From Microbulbifer aggregans (GTDB lineage: Bacteria > Pseudomonadota > Gammaproteobacteria > Pseudomonadales > Cellvibrionaceae), in contig NZ_JAIVKK010000001.1 in the NCBI RefSeq assembly GCF_020524005.1, positions 310,001 to 374,000 on the forward strand: a DNA stretch of 64,000 nt, in the 5' to 3' direction. Of the stretch, positions 57,018 to 64,000 are shown in pieces (positions within the stretch are counted from its first letter, which is position 1; each line of letters opens with the position of its first letter). The position numbers were made by a program, and so were the translations under genes. Under the pieces are notes generated by a model, which ran no database searches, was not told the DNA's origin, and worked only from the letters and a program-made list of their open reading frames with translations.

Positions 57018-58204
57018 GAGTGGCCCCCTGTTACTGAGTCAATCTGGCCGATGCCGGTTGCTTCATCAATGACCGCGCCACCAAGACAGATGTCGCCCTG
57101 ATACAGCACCACCGATTGGCCCGGCGTTACGGCGCGCTGGGGCTGGTCAAAAGTGATCGTCAGGTTGCCGTCAGCGCCCACTGTGACGAGACAATCCTGG
57201 TCTTCCTGGCGGTAACGGGTCTTGGCTCCGGCGCGGAACTCCATGGCCGGCGGCTCACGGTTGATCCAGTGGGTTTGTGAGGCCCTGAGGCCGGTAGAAT
57301 AGAGCAGGGGATGGTGCTTGCCTTGAGCCACCAGAAGGACATTGCGCTCCAGATCTTTACCCACTACATACCAGGGCGCATCGCCAGCGCCTTTTACACC
57401 GCCGATACCCAAGCCCTGCCGCTGGCCAATGGTGTGGTACATAAGGCCGCAGTGCTGCCCCATCACTTCACCTTCCGGGGTCTGCATTTCTCCGGGTTGC
57501 GCGGGTAAGTACTGCTCAAGAAAATCCTTGAAGCGACGTTCGCCGATAAAGCAGATACCGGTACTGTCTTTCTTAGCGTGGGTGATAAAGCCGTTTTCTT
57601 CTGCGATACGACGCACTTCCGGCTTTTCCAGCTCCCCAAGCGGGAACAGGGAACGTGCAAATTCCGCTTCGCCCACTGCATGGAGGAAGTAACTTTGATC
57701 CTTGTTGGCATCGAGGCCCTTCGCCAGATACGTGCGGCCATCAATATCTTTGCGGCGGGCATAGTGGCCGGTGGCAATGGCGTCCGCACCCAATACCTGG
57801 GCGTATTCAAGGAAGACTTTGAATTTGATTTCCCGGTTACACAGGATATCGGGATTGGGGGTACGGCCAGCTTTGTATTCGGACAAAAAATATTCGAATA
57901 CATTGTCCCAGTATTCAGCAGCAAAGTTCGCTGTATGCAACTTGATCCCGAGGCGCGCGCAGACCGACTCTGCATCAGCCAGGTCCTGCTTTGCGGTGCA
58001 GTACTCTGTGCCGTCATCCTCGTCCCAGTTCTTCATGAACAACCCTTCCACCTGATAGCCCTGCTGCATCAGGAGCAGGGCGGCGACTGAAGAGTCGACA
58101 CCGCCGGACATGCCGACAATCACGCGCCCGCCGGCAGGGATACCGGTACTGGCAAAATCAGGAAGGTTTGCAGGTGAATCTAGAGGCACAGAAGACTCCG
58201 CCAT
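57014..58204 (-). CDS. mnmA: tRNA-specific 2-thiouridylase MnmA
   Basis: Thiolates U34 of tRNA-Lys, -Glu and -Gln using ATP and a persulfide relay. The PP-loop is [12 protein letters not shown] (about residues 31-42). Catalytic cysteines are in [12 protein letters not shown] and [12 protein letters not shown]; the tRNA-contact motif [15 protein letters not shown] and the [17 protein letters not shown] segment are present. The ATG at 58204 gives 396 residues with an N-terminal extension of about 25 over E. coli MnmA; a GTG at 58228 is an alternative, and neither has a clear ribosome site. Confidence 0.96.
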   Translation of the reverse strand: MAESSVPLDSPANLPDFASTGIPAGGRVIVGMSGGVDSSVAALLLMQQGYQVEGLFMKNWDEDDGTEYCTAKQDLADAESVCARLGIKLHTANFAAEYWDNVFEYFLSEYKAGRTPNPDILCNREIKFKVFLEYAQVLGADAIATGHYARRKDIDGRTYLAKGLDANKDQSYFLHAVGEAEFARSLFPLGELEKPEVRRIAEENGFITHAKKDSTGICFIGERRFKDFLEQYLPAQPGEMQTPEGEVMGQHCGLMYHTIGQRQGLGIGGVKGAGDAPWYVVGKDLERNVLLVAQGKHHPLLYSTGLRASQTHWINREPPAMEFRAGAKTRYRQEDQDCLVTVGADGNLTITFDQPQRAVTPGQSVVLYQGDICLGGAVIDEATGIGQIDSVTGGHS

Positions 58205-58411
58205 AAAGGATTGAGAGCAGTTTTCCACCGCAAGCGGGAAAATTGGGGGCGCATTTTACCCATGAATGCCTGTCGTGACCAACCTGCATCCATTCGGACG
58301 GTGATCGACAGGCCCCTAATACAGACTAGTTGGTTCGCCGCCGGAGCGTGAAAGGACGCGCCAGGACGTATCCAGGAGGTATTGTGAGGGAGTCTGCACC
58401 CGAATGATCGA

Positions 58412-59056
58412 TTAACGGCCACCTCGTTGTGGCCGGCGTGACCCGGGTCGGCCGGTGCTTTTTTCTGGCCGGGTACGTCGCCGCCCATCGGCCACATGGG
58501 TACCGGGGGAGGGTGGATGTACCTCTTCGGAGCGCGATTCACCAGGCTGCAACCCATCAATATTCCACTGGCCGATGGCGGAACGAACAAGGCGAAGGGT
58601 GGGAAACCCGACGGCGGCAGTCATTCTCCGCACTTGCCGGTTGCGTCCTTCCTGGATGGTCAGTTCGAGCCAGGAAGTGGGTATGCTTTTCCGCTCTCGA
58701 ATGGGCGGGTTTCGTGGCCAGAGCTGGGGCTCGCGGATCACGCGGGCCTTTGCCGGCGCAGTGATTCCATCTTTCAGGCGTACGCCGCTGCGGAGCTGGC
58801 GAAGCGCCTCTTCATCCATCTCACCCTCAACCTGCACCCAGTAGGTTTTTGGCAGCTTCTTGCGGGGGTGGGCGATGGCGTGCTGGAGTTGGCCATCGTC
58901 GGTCAGTAACAGCAGGCCCTCTGAATCAAAATCCAGCCGCCCGGCCGCATAGACCCCCGGCTCGCGCACATAGTCTGCCAGTGTCGGACGACCCTCCGGG
59001 TCGGTGAACTGACAAAGAACGCCGAAGGGTTTGTTGAGAAGAATCAGGCGACTCAT
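58412..59056 (-). CDS. rluE: 23S rRNA pseudouridine synthase, RluE type
   Basis: A 214-residue RsuA-family pseudouridine synthase without an S4 domain, matching RluE, which modifies U2457 of 23S rRNA. The catalytic Asp is in [54 protein letters not shown], seen in parts, is the KLLI-type core and GRNRQVRRM motif. The C-terminus carries an extra basic Arg/Gly/Pro-rich tail of about 30 residues. The ATG at 59056 is preferred to a TTG ten codons upstream. It is divergent from icd as in E. coli. Confidence 0.93.
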   Translation of the reverse strand: MSRLILLNKPFGVLCQFTDPEGRPTLADYVREPGVYAAGRLDFDSEGLLLLTDDGQLQHAIAHPRKKLPKTYWVQVEGEMDEEALRQLRSGVRLKDGITAPAKARVIREPQLWPRNPPIRERKSIPTSWLELTIQEGRNRQVRRMTAAVGFPTLRLVRSAIGQWNIDGLQPGESRSEEVHPPSPGTHVADGRRRTRPEKSTGRPGSRRPQRGGR

Positions 59057-59110
59057 AAGACTTAGTGGTGCTTTAGTTGTAATCAAACTACAAAATTCGA
59101 CTGATACTGA

Positions 59111-59116
59111 TATAAT
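59111..59116 (+). promoter_or_regulatory. TATAAT -10 box upstream of icd
   Basis: A consensus TATAAT followed by CGCGCC, about 137 nt before the icd start. The same TATAATCGCGCC string precedes bcp. A leader of about 125 nt would result; no clear -35. Confidence 0.5.
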
Positions 59117-59252
59117 CGCGCCGATTTTTAGCCAGCCCCCGGAGTAACAAGGGGTCGGCAGTTCTTACCGGCCGCCGTATCAGCCGCGCATTATGCAGGT
59201 TTTTCGGGCTCTGGGCTGGTCAATTAATTATGTGTTACGGGAGTCATACCAC

Positions 59253-60503
59253 ATGGGTCACATCCAAGTGCCGGCCAACGGCGAAAAAGTGTCAGTAAAC
59301 GCAGACGGTTCTCTGAATGTACCGAATCGCCCGATCATTCCTTTCATCGAAGGCGACGGCATCGGTGTGGACATCACCCCGGTAATGCGCAGCGTAATCG
59401 ACGCCGCAGTCAGCAAAGCGTACAGCGACGAGAAAGCCATCGAGTGGATGGAAATCTACTGCGGCGAGAAAGCGGCTGAAACCTACAGCGGCGACTGGTT
59501 CCCGGCTGAAACCCTGGAAGCGATCAAAGATTACGTTGTAAGCATCAAAGGCCCGCTGACTACCCCGGTAGGCGGCGGCTTCCGCTCCCTGAACGTTGCC
59601 CTGCGCCAGGAGCTGGATCTGTACGTATGTCAGCGTCCAGTACGCTGGTTCAGCGGTGTACCTTCTCCGGTAAAAGAGCCGAACAAGGTAGACATGGTGA
59701 TCTTCCGTGAAAACTCCGAAGACATCTACGCTGGCATCGAGTGGAAAGCCGGTACTGACGAAGCCAACAAGGTCGTCAAGTTCCTGCAAGAAGAAATGGG
59801 CGTTAAGAAAATCCGCTTCCCGCAAAACGTGGGTATCGGTGTTAAGCCGGTTTCCGAAGAGGGTACCAAGCGCCTGGTACGCAAAGCGCTGCAGTACACC
59901 ATTGACCAGGATCGCGACTCCCTGACTCTGGTGCACAAAGGCAACATCATGAAGTTCACCGAAGGCGCCTTCGCTGACTGGGGTTACGAACTGGCTCGTG
60001 AAGAGTTCGGTGCGCAACCGATCGACGGCGGCCCCTGGTGCAGCTTCAAGAACCCGAACACCGGCAAAGAGATCGTTGTAAAAGACGTGATCGCCGACGC
60101 CATGCTGCAGCAGATCCTGCTGCGTCCGTCTGAGTACGACGTAATCGCCACCCTGAACCTGAACGGCGACTACCTGTCCGACGCACTGGCCGCGCAGGTT
60201 GGTGGTATCGGTATTGCTCCGGGTGCCAACCTGTCTGATGACGTTGCGCTGTTCGAAGCAACTCACGGCACTGCGCCGAAGTACGCCGGTCAGGACAAGG
60301 TAAACCCGGGCTCCCTGATCCTGTCTGCAGAGATGATGCTCCGCCACCTGGGCTGGAACGAAGCTGCAGATCTGGTTATCAAAGGCATGGAAGGTGCTAT
60401 TGAAGCCAAGACCGTTACTTATGACTTCGAGCGCCTGATGGATGGTGCAGACCTGAAGTCCTGCTCCGAGTTCGGCAAGGAAGTCGTTAAGCACATGGCT
60501 TAA
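59253..60503 (+). CDS. icd: Isocitrate dehydrogenase (NADP)
   Basis: Oxidatively decarboxylates isocitrate in the TCA cycle (416 residues, identical in length to E. coli Icd). The active site is shown by [28 protein letters not shown] with Ser112 as the site equivalent to E. coli Ser113 (the AceK phosphorylation serine), [12 protein letters not shown] and the NADP segment [13 protein letters not shown]. The ATG at 59253 has GGGAG nine bases upstream; the frame opens 20 codons earlier without homology. It competes with AceA (40114-41712) for isocitrate. No aceK is in the window. Confidence 0.98.
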   Translation: MGHIQVPANGEKVSVNADGSLNVPNRPIIPFIEGDGIGVDITPVMRSVIDAAVSKAYSDEKAIEWMEIYCGEKAAETYSGDWFPAETLEAIKDYVVSIKGPLTTPVGGGFRSLNVALRQELDLYVCQRPVRWFSGVPSPVKEPNKVDMVIFRENSEDIYAGIEWKAGTDEANKVVKFLQEEMGVKKIRFPQNVGIGVKPVSEEGTKRLVRKALQYTIDQDRDSLTLVHKGNIMKFTEGAFADWGYELAREEFGAQPIDGGPWCSFKNPNTGKEIVVKDVIADAMLQQILLRPSEYDVIATLNLNGDYLSDALAAQVGGIGIAPGANLSDDVALFEATHGTAPKYAGQDKVNPGSLILSAEMMLRHLGWNEAADLVIKGMEGAIEAKTVTYDFERLMDGADLKSCSEFGKEVVKHMA

Positions 60504-60518
60504 TTCGACCTCAGGCCG

Positions 60519-60554
60519 AAAAAGCCCTGCCTCCGAAAGGAGGTGGGGCTTTTT
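60519..60554 (+). terminator. Rho-independent terminator after icd
   Basis: A long stem (60519-60534 with 60539-60554, two G-T wobbles) with a GAAA tetraloop and a T5 end. Confidence 0.9.
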
Positions 60555-60734
60555 ATTGCCTGAAATTTATTATCCGAAAGGCGGGCAGCCCCAGAGCTGG
60601 ATATCAAGCCGTCCACAGAGGGCTGAAATGGGGCCGAAAGAGGGGAATCGATGATTAGTGTAGGCACGGTCGTACCAAGTTGGACAGCGCTGTCAGCAGA
60701 AGCCGCGCGCGAACGCGTCCTCGATCAGAAGGGG

Positions 60735-60754
60735 AGCCCGGCTCTCACCGGGCT
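60735..60754 (-). other. Hairpin downstream of cspD
   Basis: A perfect 7-bp stem (60735-60741 with 60748-60754) 41 bp after the cspD stop on the minus strand. No T-run; possible transcript end. The rest of 60555-60794 holds nothing recognisable. Confidence 0.4.
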
Positions 60755-60794
60755 ATGGGTGCTGGAAGCTTGAGCGTCGCGGCAAGCGAGGCGG

Positions 60795-61088
60795 TCAGTC
60801 CAGAACCTCTTCCGCTTCTTTGGCGTGCTCTTCTTGGTGAGTTTGAGCAGGGGAGGCCTGCACAGGCGCTTTGGGAGCGTCAGCGGTGGCAATGGTGATA
60901 TTGGCAGCGTGATAGCCTTTATCGCCCTGAATGATGTCAAAATTGACCTGCTGACCCGCTTTCAAGGTGCGGTACCCCTCCATCTGAATTGCGGAATAGT
61001 GCGCAAACAGATCCTCTCCTCCCTCGTCCGCCAGAATAAATCCATATCCCTTGGCATTATTGAACCACTTAACGGTACCGGTAGGCAT
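60795..61088 (-). CDS. cspD: Cold-shock-domain protein CspD
   Basis: A 97-residue cold-shock protein. The OB-fold has the two RNA-binding motifs as GYGFI (RNP1) and DLFAHYSAI (RNP2-like DLFAH), and the opening GTVKWFNNAKGYG. A C-terminal Ala/Glu-rich tail of about 25 residues, beyond the usual 70-residue CSP, is typical of CspD. In E. coli CspD inhibits DNA replication and is made in stationary phase or under starvation. Its place next to divergent clpS-clpA is the same as in E. coli. Confidence 0.94.
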   Translation of the reverse strand: MPTGTVKWFNNAKGYGFILADEGGEDLFAHYSAIQMEGYRTLKAGQQVNFDIIQGDKGYHAANITIATADAPKAPVQASPAQTHQEEHAKEAEEVLD

Positions 61089-61416
61089 GGCGAAATCCCT
61101 CTAATTGCCGGGGCGACTGCTGGCCGCCTAGTAAGTTGTCTTATTTATTGTTATCGCGCCTCATGCGCTTCATTTATTGGTACATCTTCACTATGTACTG
61201 CTGGTGGCAAAAGCCACAAACCGCGCTGGCGCGGTTACTACCTCTTGTAGCCAAGACCCTCCTGCTTGTCAAGAAGATAAGACTACTCAGACTTTGCCTG
61301 GTTCAGAATGAGGTTACAATGCCCCCTCGAATTTATCCGCTTCCCGGGCTCTGGTGGCGTGTCACCATGGACCTGTGGAAACCTCCAATAAACCTGAATT
61401 CTGATTGATTGGCGCT
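61089..61416. other. 328-bp divergent region between cspD and clpS
   Basis: Contains two adjacent hairpins: 61204-61208 with 61213-61217 (loop AAAA), and 61219-61225 with 61230-61236 (loop CTGG). A possible clpS promoter (61294-61320) follows. An AT-rich stretch near 61140-61190 lies just upstream of cspD. No coding frame with family resemblance. Confidence 0.5.
61294..61320 (+). promoter_or_regulatory. Putative promoter of clpS
   Basis: TTGCCT (61294-61299) and TACAAT (61315-61320), 15 bp apart. The -10 and the following GCC-CCTCG-ATT discriminator nearly repeat those before acpP. Confidence 0.4.
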
Positions 61417-61809
61417 ATGGGAAAAATACAAACCATTAAACTACACTCTGACCAAGGTGAGGGAGGAGACGACGACTACCTGGATGGATTGGGCGATACA
61501 GCGGTAGCAGAGGCCAAGCCTCGCTTGAAGCGCCCCCCGATGTTTAAGGTCGTGATGCTGAACGATGACTACACCCCAATGGATTTTGTGGTCGAAGCAC
61601 TGGAGTTGTTTTTTTATGTGGATAGGGAGCGCGCCACACAACTCATGTTACAGGTACACACTAAGGGAAAAGCGATCTGCGGTGTCTATACTCGAGATAT
61701 AGCGGAAACAAAGGCCGCGCAGGTTAATCAGTTTGCACGAGACCACGAGCATCCATTGCTGTGTGAAATTGAAGCTGATGAGGGTGATGAAAGCGGAGAG
61801 GAGGAATAG
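61417..61809 (+). CDS. clpS: ATP-dependent Clp protease adaptor ClpS
   Basis: A 130-residue adaptor that hands N-degron substrates (Leu, Phe, Tyr, Trp at the N-terminus) to ClpAP. The N-degron pocket and ClpA-binding core are present: [40 protein letters not shown] and [19 protein letters not shown]. The N-terminal tail (about 45 residues) and an acidic C-terminal tail are longer than in E. coli ClpS (106). The ATG at 61417 is preferred to a TTG at 61405; neither has a strong ribosome site. clpA follows. Confidence 0.95.
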   Translation: MGKIQTIKLHSDQGEGGDDDYLDGLGDTAVAEAKPRLKRPPMFKVVMLNDDYTPMDFVVEALELFFYVDRERATQLMLQVHTKGKAICGVYTRDIAETKAAQVNQFARDHEHPLLCEIEADEGDESGEEE

Positions 61810-61938
61810 GGCGAGTTCACCGCAGCTGACGAAATGCGGACACTTCCAGCCGGCGAGGTCGGCGAAAGACAAATCAGCAAGTACCGGAACGCGGCTTAGG
61901 CGCCCGGGTGAAATTGGCCAGTAAGGTTTGAGGTTTAG

Positions 61939-64000
61939 ATGCTCAGCAAGGATTTAGAGGTAACGCTCAATCTAGCGTTCAAAGGTGCACGTGCGAAACG
62001 CCATGAATTCATGACGGTTGAACACCTGTTGCTGGCACTGCTGGACAATGAATCCGCCGCAGACGTTCTCCACGCGTGCGGAGCTGACTTGAGCGCCCTG
62101 CGCAGGGAGCTGCTCGAGTTCGTTGACTCAACAACGCCACTCATTCCAGAGAACGACACCGAGCGGGAGACCCAGCCAACGCTCGGCTTCCAGCGCGTAC
62201 TGCAACGTGCGGTGTTCCATGTGCAATCGTCAGGCAAAAAAGAGGTGACCGGTGCAAACGTGCTGGTCGCAATTTTTTGCGAGCAGGAAAGTCAGGCGGT
62301 CTACTACCTCAAGCAACAAAGTGTTGCTCGCATTGATGTCGTTAATTACATCACCCATGGTATTTCCCGCGTAAGCTCTGGCGGGCACAACTCTCACAGC
62401 AACCCCGATCCATCCCCAGAGCAGGTGGATGAAGATCTGGGCAGCACTGCGGAACCTGGTGGTTCAGATCCGCTGGAAAGTTACGCCACCAATCTAAACC
62501 AGGAAGCAATTCTTGGTCGGATCGACCCTCTGGTAGGTCGGGCCCCGGAAGTTGAGCGAGTGACTCAGGTACTGGCGCGCCGGCGTAAAAACAACCCGCT
62601 GCTCGTTGGTGAGTCCGGCGTGGGCAAGACTGCGATTGCAGAAGGCCTGGCCCGCCGCATCGTGGATGGTGAGGTTCCCGAGCCGCTACAGGAGAGCACT
62701 ATTTACTCGCTCGACCTGGGCTCTCTCCTTGCTGGCACCAAGTATCGAGGAGACTTCGAAAAGCGCTTCAAGGCGCTGCTGGCAGAACTGAAAAAGCGTG
62801 AGCATGCGGTGCTATTTATCGACGAGATTCACACCATTATTGGCGCCGGCGCAGCATCTGGCGGCGTAATGGATGCATCTAACCTGCTCAAACCATTACT
62901 TTCCAGTGGCCAGTTGCGCTGCATCGGCTCGACGACCTTCAACGAGTATCGCGGGATTTTCGAAAAAGATCGCGCGCTTTCACGCCGCTTCCAGAAAATT
63001 GACGTTCATGAACCCTCCGTGGAGGAGACCGTGCAGATTCTGCAGGGCCTGAAATCCTGCTTTGAGGATCACCACAAGGTCCGCTTTACTGATTCTGCTC
63101 TGGAAGCTGCTGCACAACTGGCGAATCGACATATTACGGAGCGCTTCCTGCCAGACAAGGCCATTGATGTCATTGATGAGGCTGGTGCATACCAGGCTCT
63201 GCTCCCGGCAGGCCAGCGTACCGAGACCATTACTGTCACAGAAATCGAAAATGTCGTTGCGAAAATGGCGCGGATACCGGCCAAGAGTGTTTCCGCATCC
63301 GACAAGGTTCAGCTGGCCAAGCTTGAAGACAACCTCAAGATGGTTGTGTTTGGGCAGGATCAGGCTATTGATGCGCTTGCCACGTCGATCAAGCTCTCCC
63401 GAGCCGGCCTGGGTGCAGAAGAGAAGCCTATTGGCTCATTCCTGTTTGCCGGGCCCACTGGTGTGGGTAAAACCGAGCTTTGCCGGCAGCTTGCCCAGGT
63501 CATGGGGATCGAGCTGATTCGATTCGATATGTCCGAGTATATGGAGCGCCACACGGTTTCCCGGCTCATTGGTGCGCCTCCCGGCTACGTCGGTTTCGAC
63601 CAGGGCGGCCTGCTTACCGATTCGGTGACCAAGCATCCTCACAGTGTGGTGCTTCTGGACGAAATCGAGAAAGCGCACCCAGAAGTGTTCAACCTGCTGC
63701 TTCAGGTTATGGATCACGGCACGCTTACGGACAACAACGGCCGCAAAGCTGACTTCCGCAATGTAATCCTGATTATGACGACCAATGCCGGTGCAGAGCG
63801 TATGAGTCGCCGCTCGATTGGGTTTACCAGTCAGGACCACAGTTCTGACGGAATGGAGGAGATTAAAAAGATGTTTACTCCCGAGTTCCGCAACCGTCTG
63901 GATAGCATCATCCAGTTTGGAGCCCTGGATCTCTCCGTGGTCAAAACTGTGGTGGACAAGTTTATCGTCGAGCTACAGGCACAACTCGATGAGTCCAGAG
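61939..64000 (+). CDS. clpA: ATP-dependent Clp protease ATP-binding subunit ClpA, 3' end outside the window
   Basis: A Hsp100 AAA+ unfoldase that feeds substrates to ClpP; 687 codons are visible of an expected 750-760. The N-domain ([33 protein letters not shown]) is followed by the first AAA+ module (Walker [10 protein letters not shown] at about residue 224; [14 protein letters not shown]) and the second ([33 protein letters not shown]). An acidic linker (about residues 155-180) is richer than in E. coli. It lies 129 nt after clpS and runs off the right edge with no stop. Confidence 0.96.
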   Translation, partial: MLSKDLEVTLNLAFKGARAKRHEFMTVEHLLLALLDNESAADVLHACGADLSALRRELLEFVDSTTPLIPENDTERETQPTLGFQRVLQRAVFHVQSSGKKEVTGANVLVAIFCEQESQAVYYLKQQSVARIDVVNYITHGISRVSSGGHNSHSNPDPSPEQVDEDLGSTAEPGGSDPLESYATNLNQEAILGRIDPLVGRAPEVERVTQVLARRRKNNPLLVGESGVGKTAIAEGLARRIVDGEVPEPLQESTIYSLDLGSLLAGTKYRGDFEKRFKALLAELKKREHAVLFIDEIHTIIGAGAASGGVMDASNLLKPLLSSGQLRCIGSTTFNEYRGIFEKDRALSRRFQKIDVHEPSVEETVQILQGLKSCFEDHHKVRFTDSALEAAAQLANRHITERFLPDKAIDVIDEAGAYQALLPAGQRTETITVTEIENVVAKMARIPAKSVSASDKVQLAKLEDNLKMVVFGQDQAIDALATSIKLSRAGLGAEEKPIGSFLFAGPTGVGKTELCRQLAQVMGIELIRFDMSEYMERHTVSRLIGAPPGYVGFDQGGLLTDSVTKHPHSVVLLDEIEKAHPEVFNLLLQVMDHGTLTDNNGRKADFRNVILIMTTNAGAERMSRRSIGFTSQDHSSDGMEEIKKMFTPEFRNRLDSIIQFGALDLSVVKTVVDKFIVELQAQLDESR

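Noticed and set aside
59292-60494. A 400-codon antisense frame over icd
   Set aside because: Antisense shadow; icd is identified with certainty.

Overview
The window is about 64 kb of chromosomal, housekeeping-type DNA from a gammaproteobacterium. Three things point there: E. coli/Pseudomonas-like synteny (fabG-acpP-fabF-pabC-mltG-tmk-holB-pilZ-tatD; mnmA-hflD-purB; rluE/icd; cspD/clpS-clpA), a TonB-dependent receptor, and type IV pilus PilZ. The overall character (moderately GC-rich, marine-type transporters, a 532-residue isocitrate lyase, ppsR/ppsA) would suit Cellvibrionales such as Microbulbifer or relatives; that placement is inference. I see no tRNA, rRNA, insertion sequence, prophage or CRISPR array.

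Layout. 1-7.9 kb: the 3' end of the fatty-acid cluster (fabG partial, acpP, fabF), then pabC, mltG, tmk, holB, pilZ, tatD and a dimeric dUTPase. 8-13.4 kb: mdh converging on asnS, a large nested inverted repeat, a DUF2244 membrane protein, a Bcp peroxiredoxin, a stand-alone AraC-type DNA-binding domain and yajC. 13.4-24.7 kb: a PLP D-cysteine desulfhydrase/ACC-deaminase-like enzyme, an AGCS amino-acid symporter, a divergent PuuA-like/PuuB-like pair, a TonB receptor, a TetR-5'-nucleotidase couple and cysB. 24.7-31.9 kb: a CxxC thioredoxin-fold protein, pabB, ppsR diverging from ppsA, an L,D-transpeptidase and rraA.

32-45 kb is a two-carbon metabolism region: fadE, a long acetyl-CoA hydrolase/transferase, ackA-pta, aceA, a LysR regulator and glcB. 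The genes would link beta-oxidation, acetyl-CoA/acetate exchange and the glyoxylate shunt, with ppsA, icd and mdh elsewhere in the window covering gluconeogenesis and the competing TCA steps. 45-53 kb: a frameshifted ybjQ-like gene, fdhD with a YdeP-type molybdopterin oxidoreductase, a TctD/TctE-like two-component system and a SulP anion transporter. 52.8-59 kb (minus strand): mnmA-hflD-purB-roxA-GNAT-DUF7931 and rluE. 59-64 kb: icd, cspD, clpS and clpA (cut by the window end).

Most genes belong to well-known families, and I did not find a clearly undescribed multi-gene system. The most interesting signals are in non-coding or broken sequence: shared sequence blocks in front of aceA/lysR and glcB, a near-perfect palindrome between the puuA-like and puuB-like genes, a 114-bp nested inverted repeat upstream of asnS, and a frameshift in a GC-dinucleotide run that splits the ybjQ-like gene.
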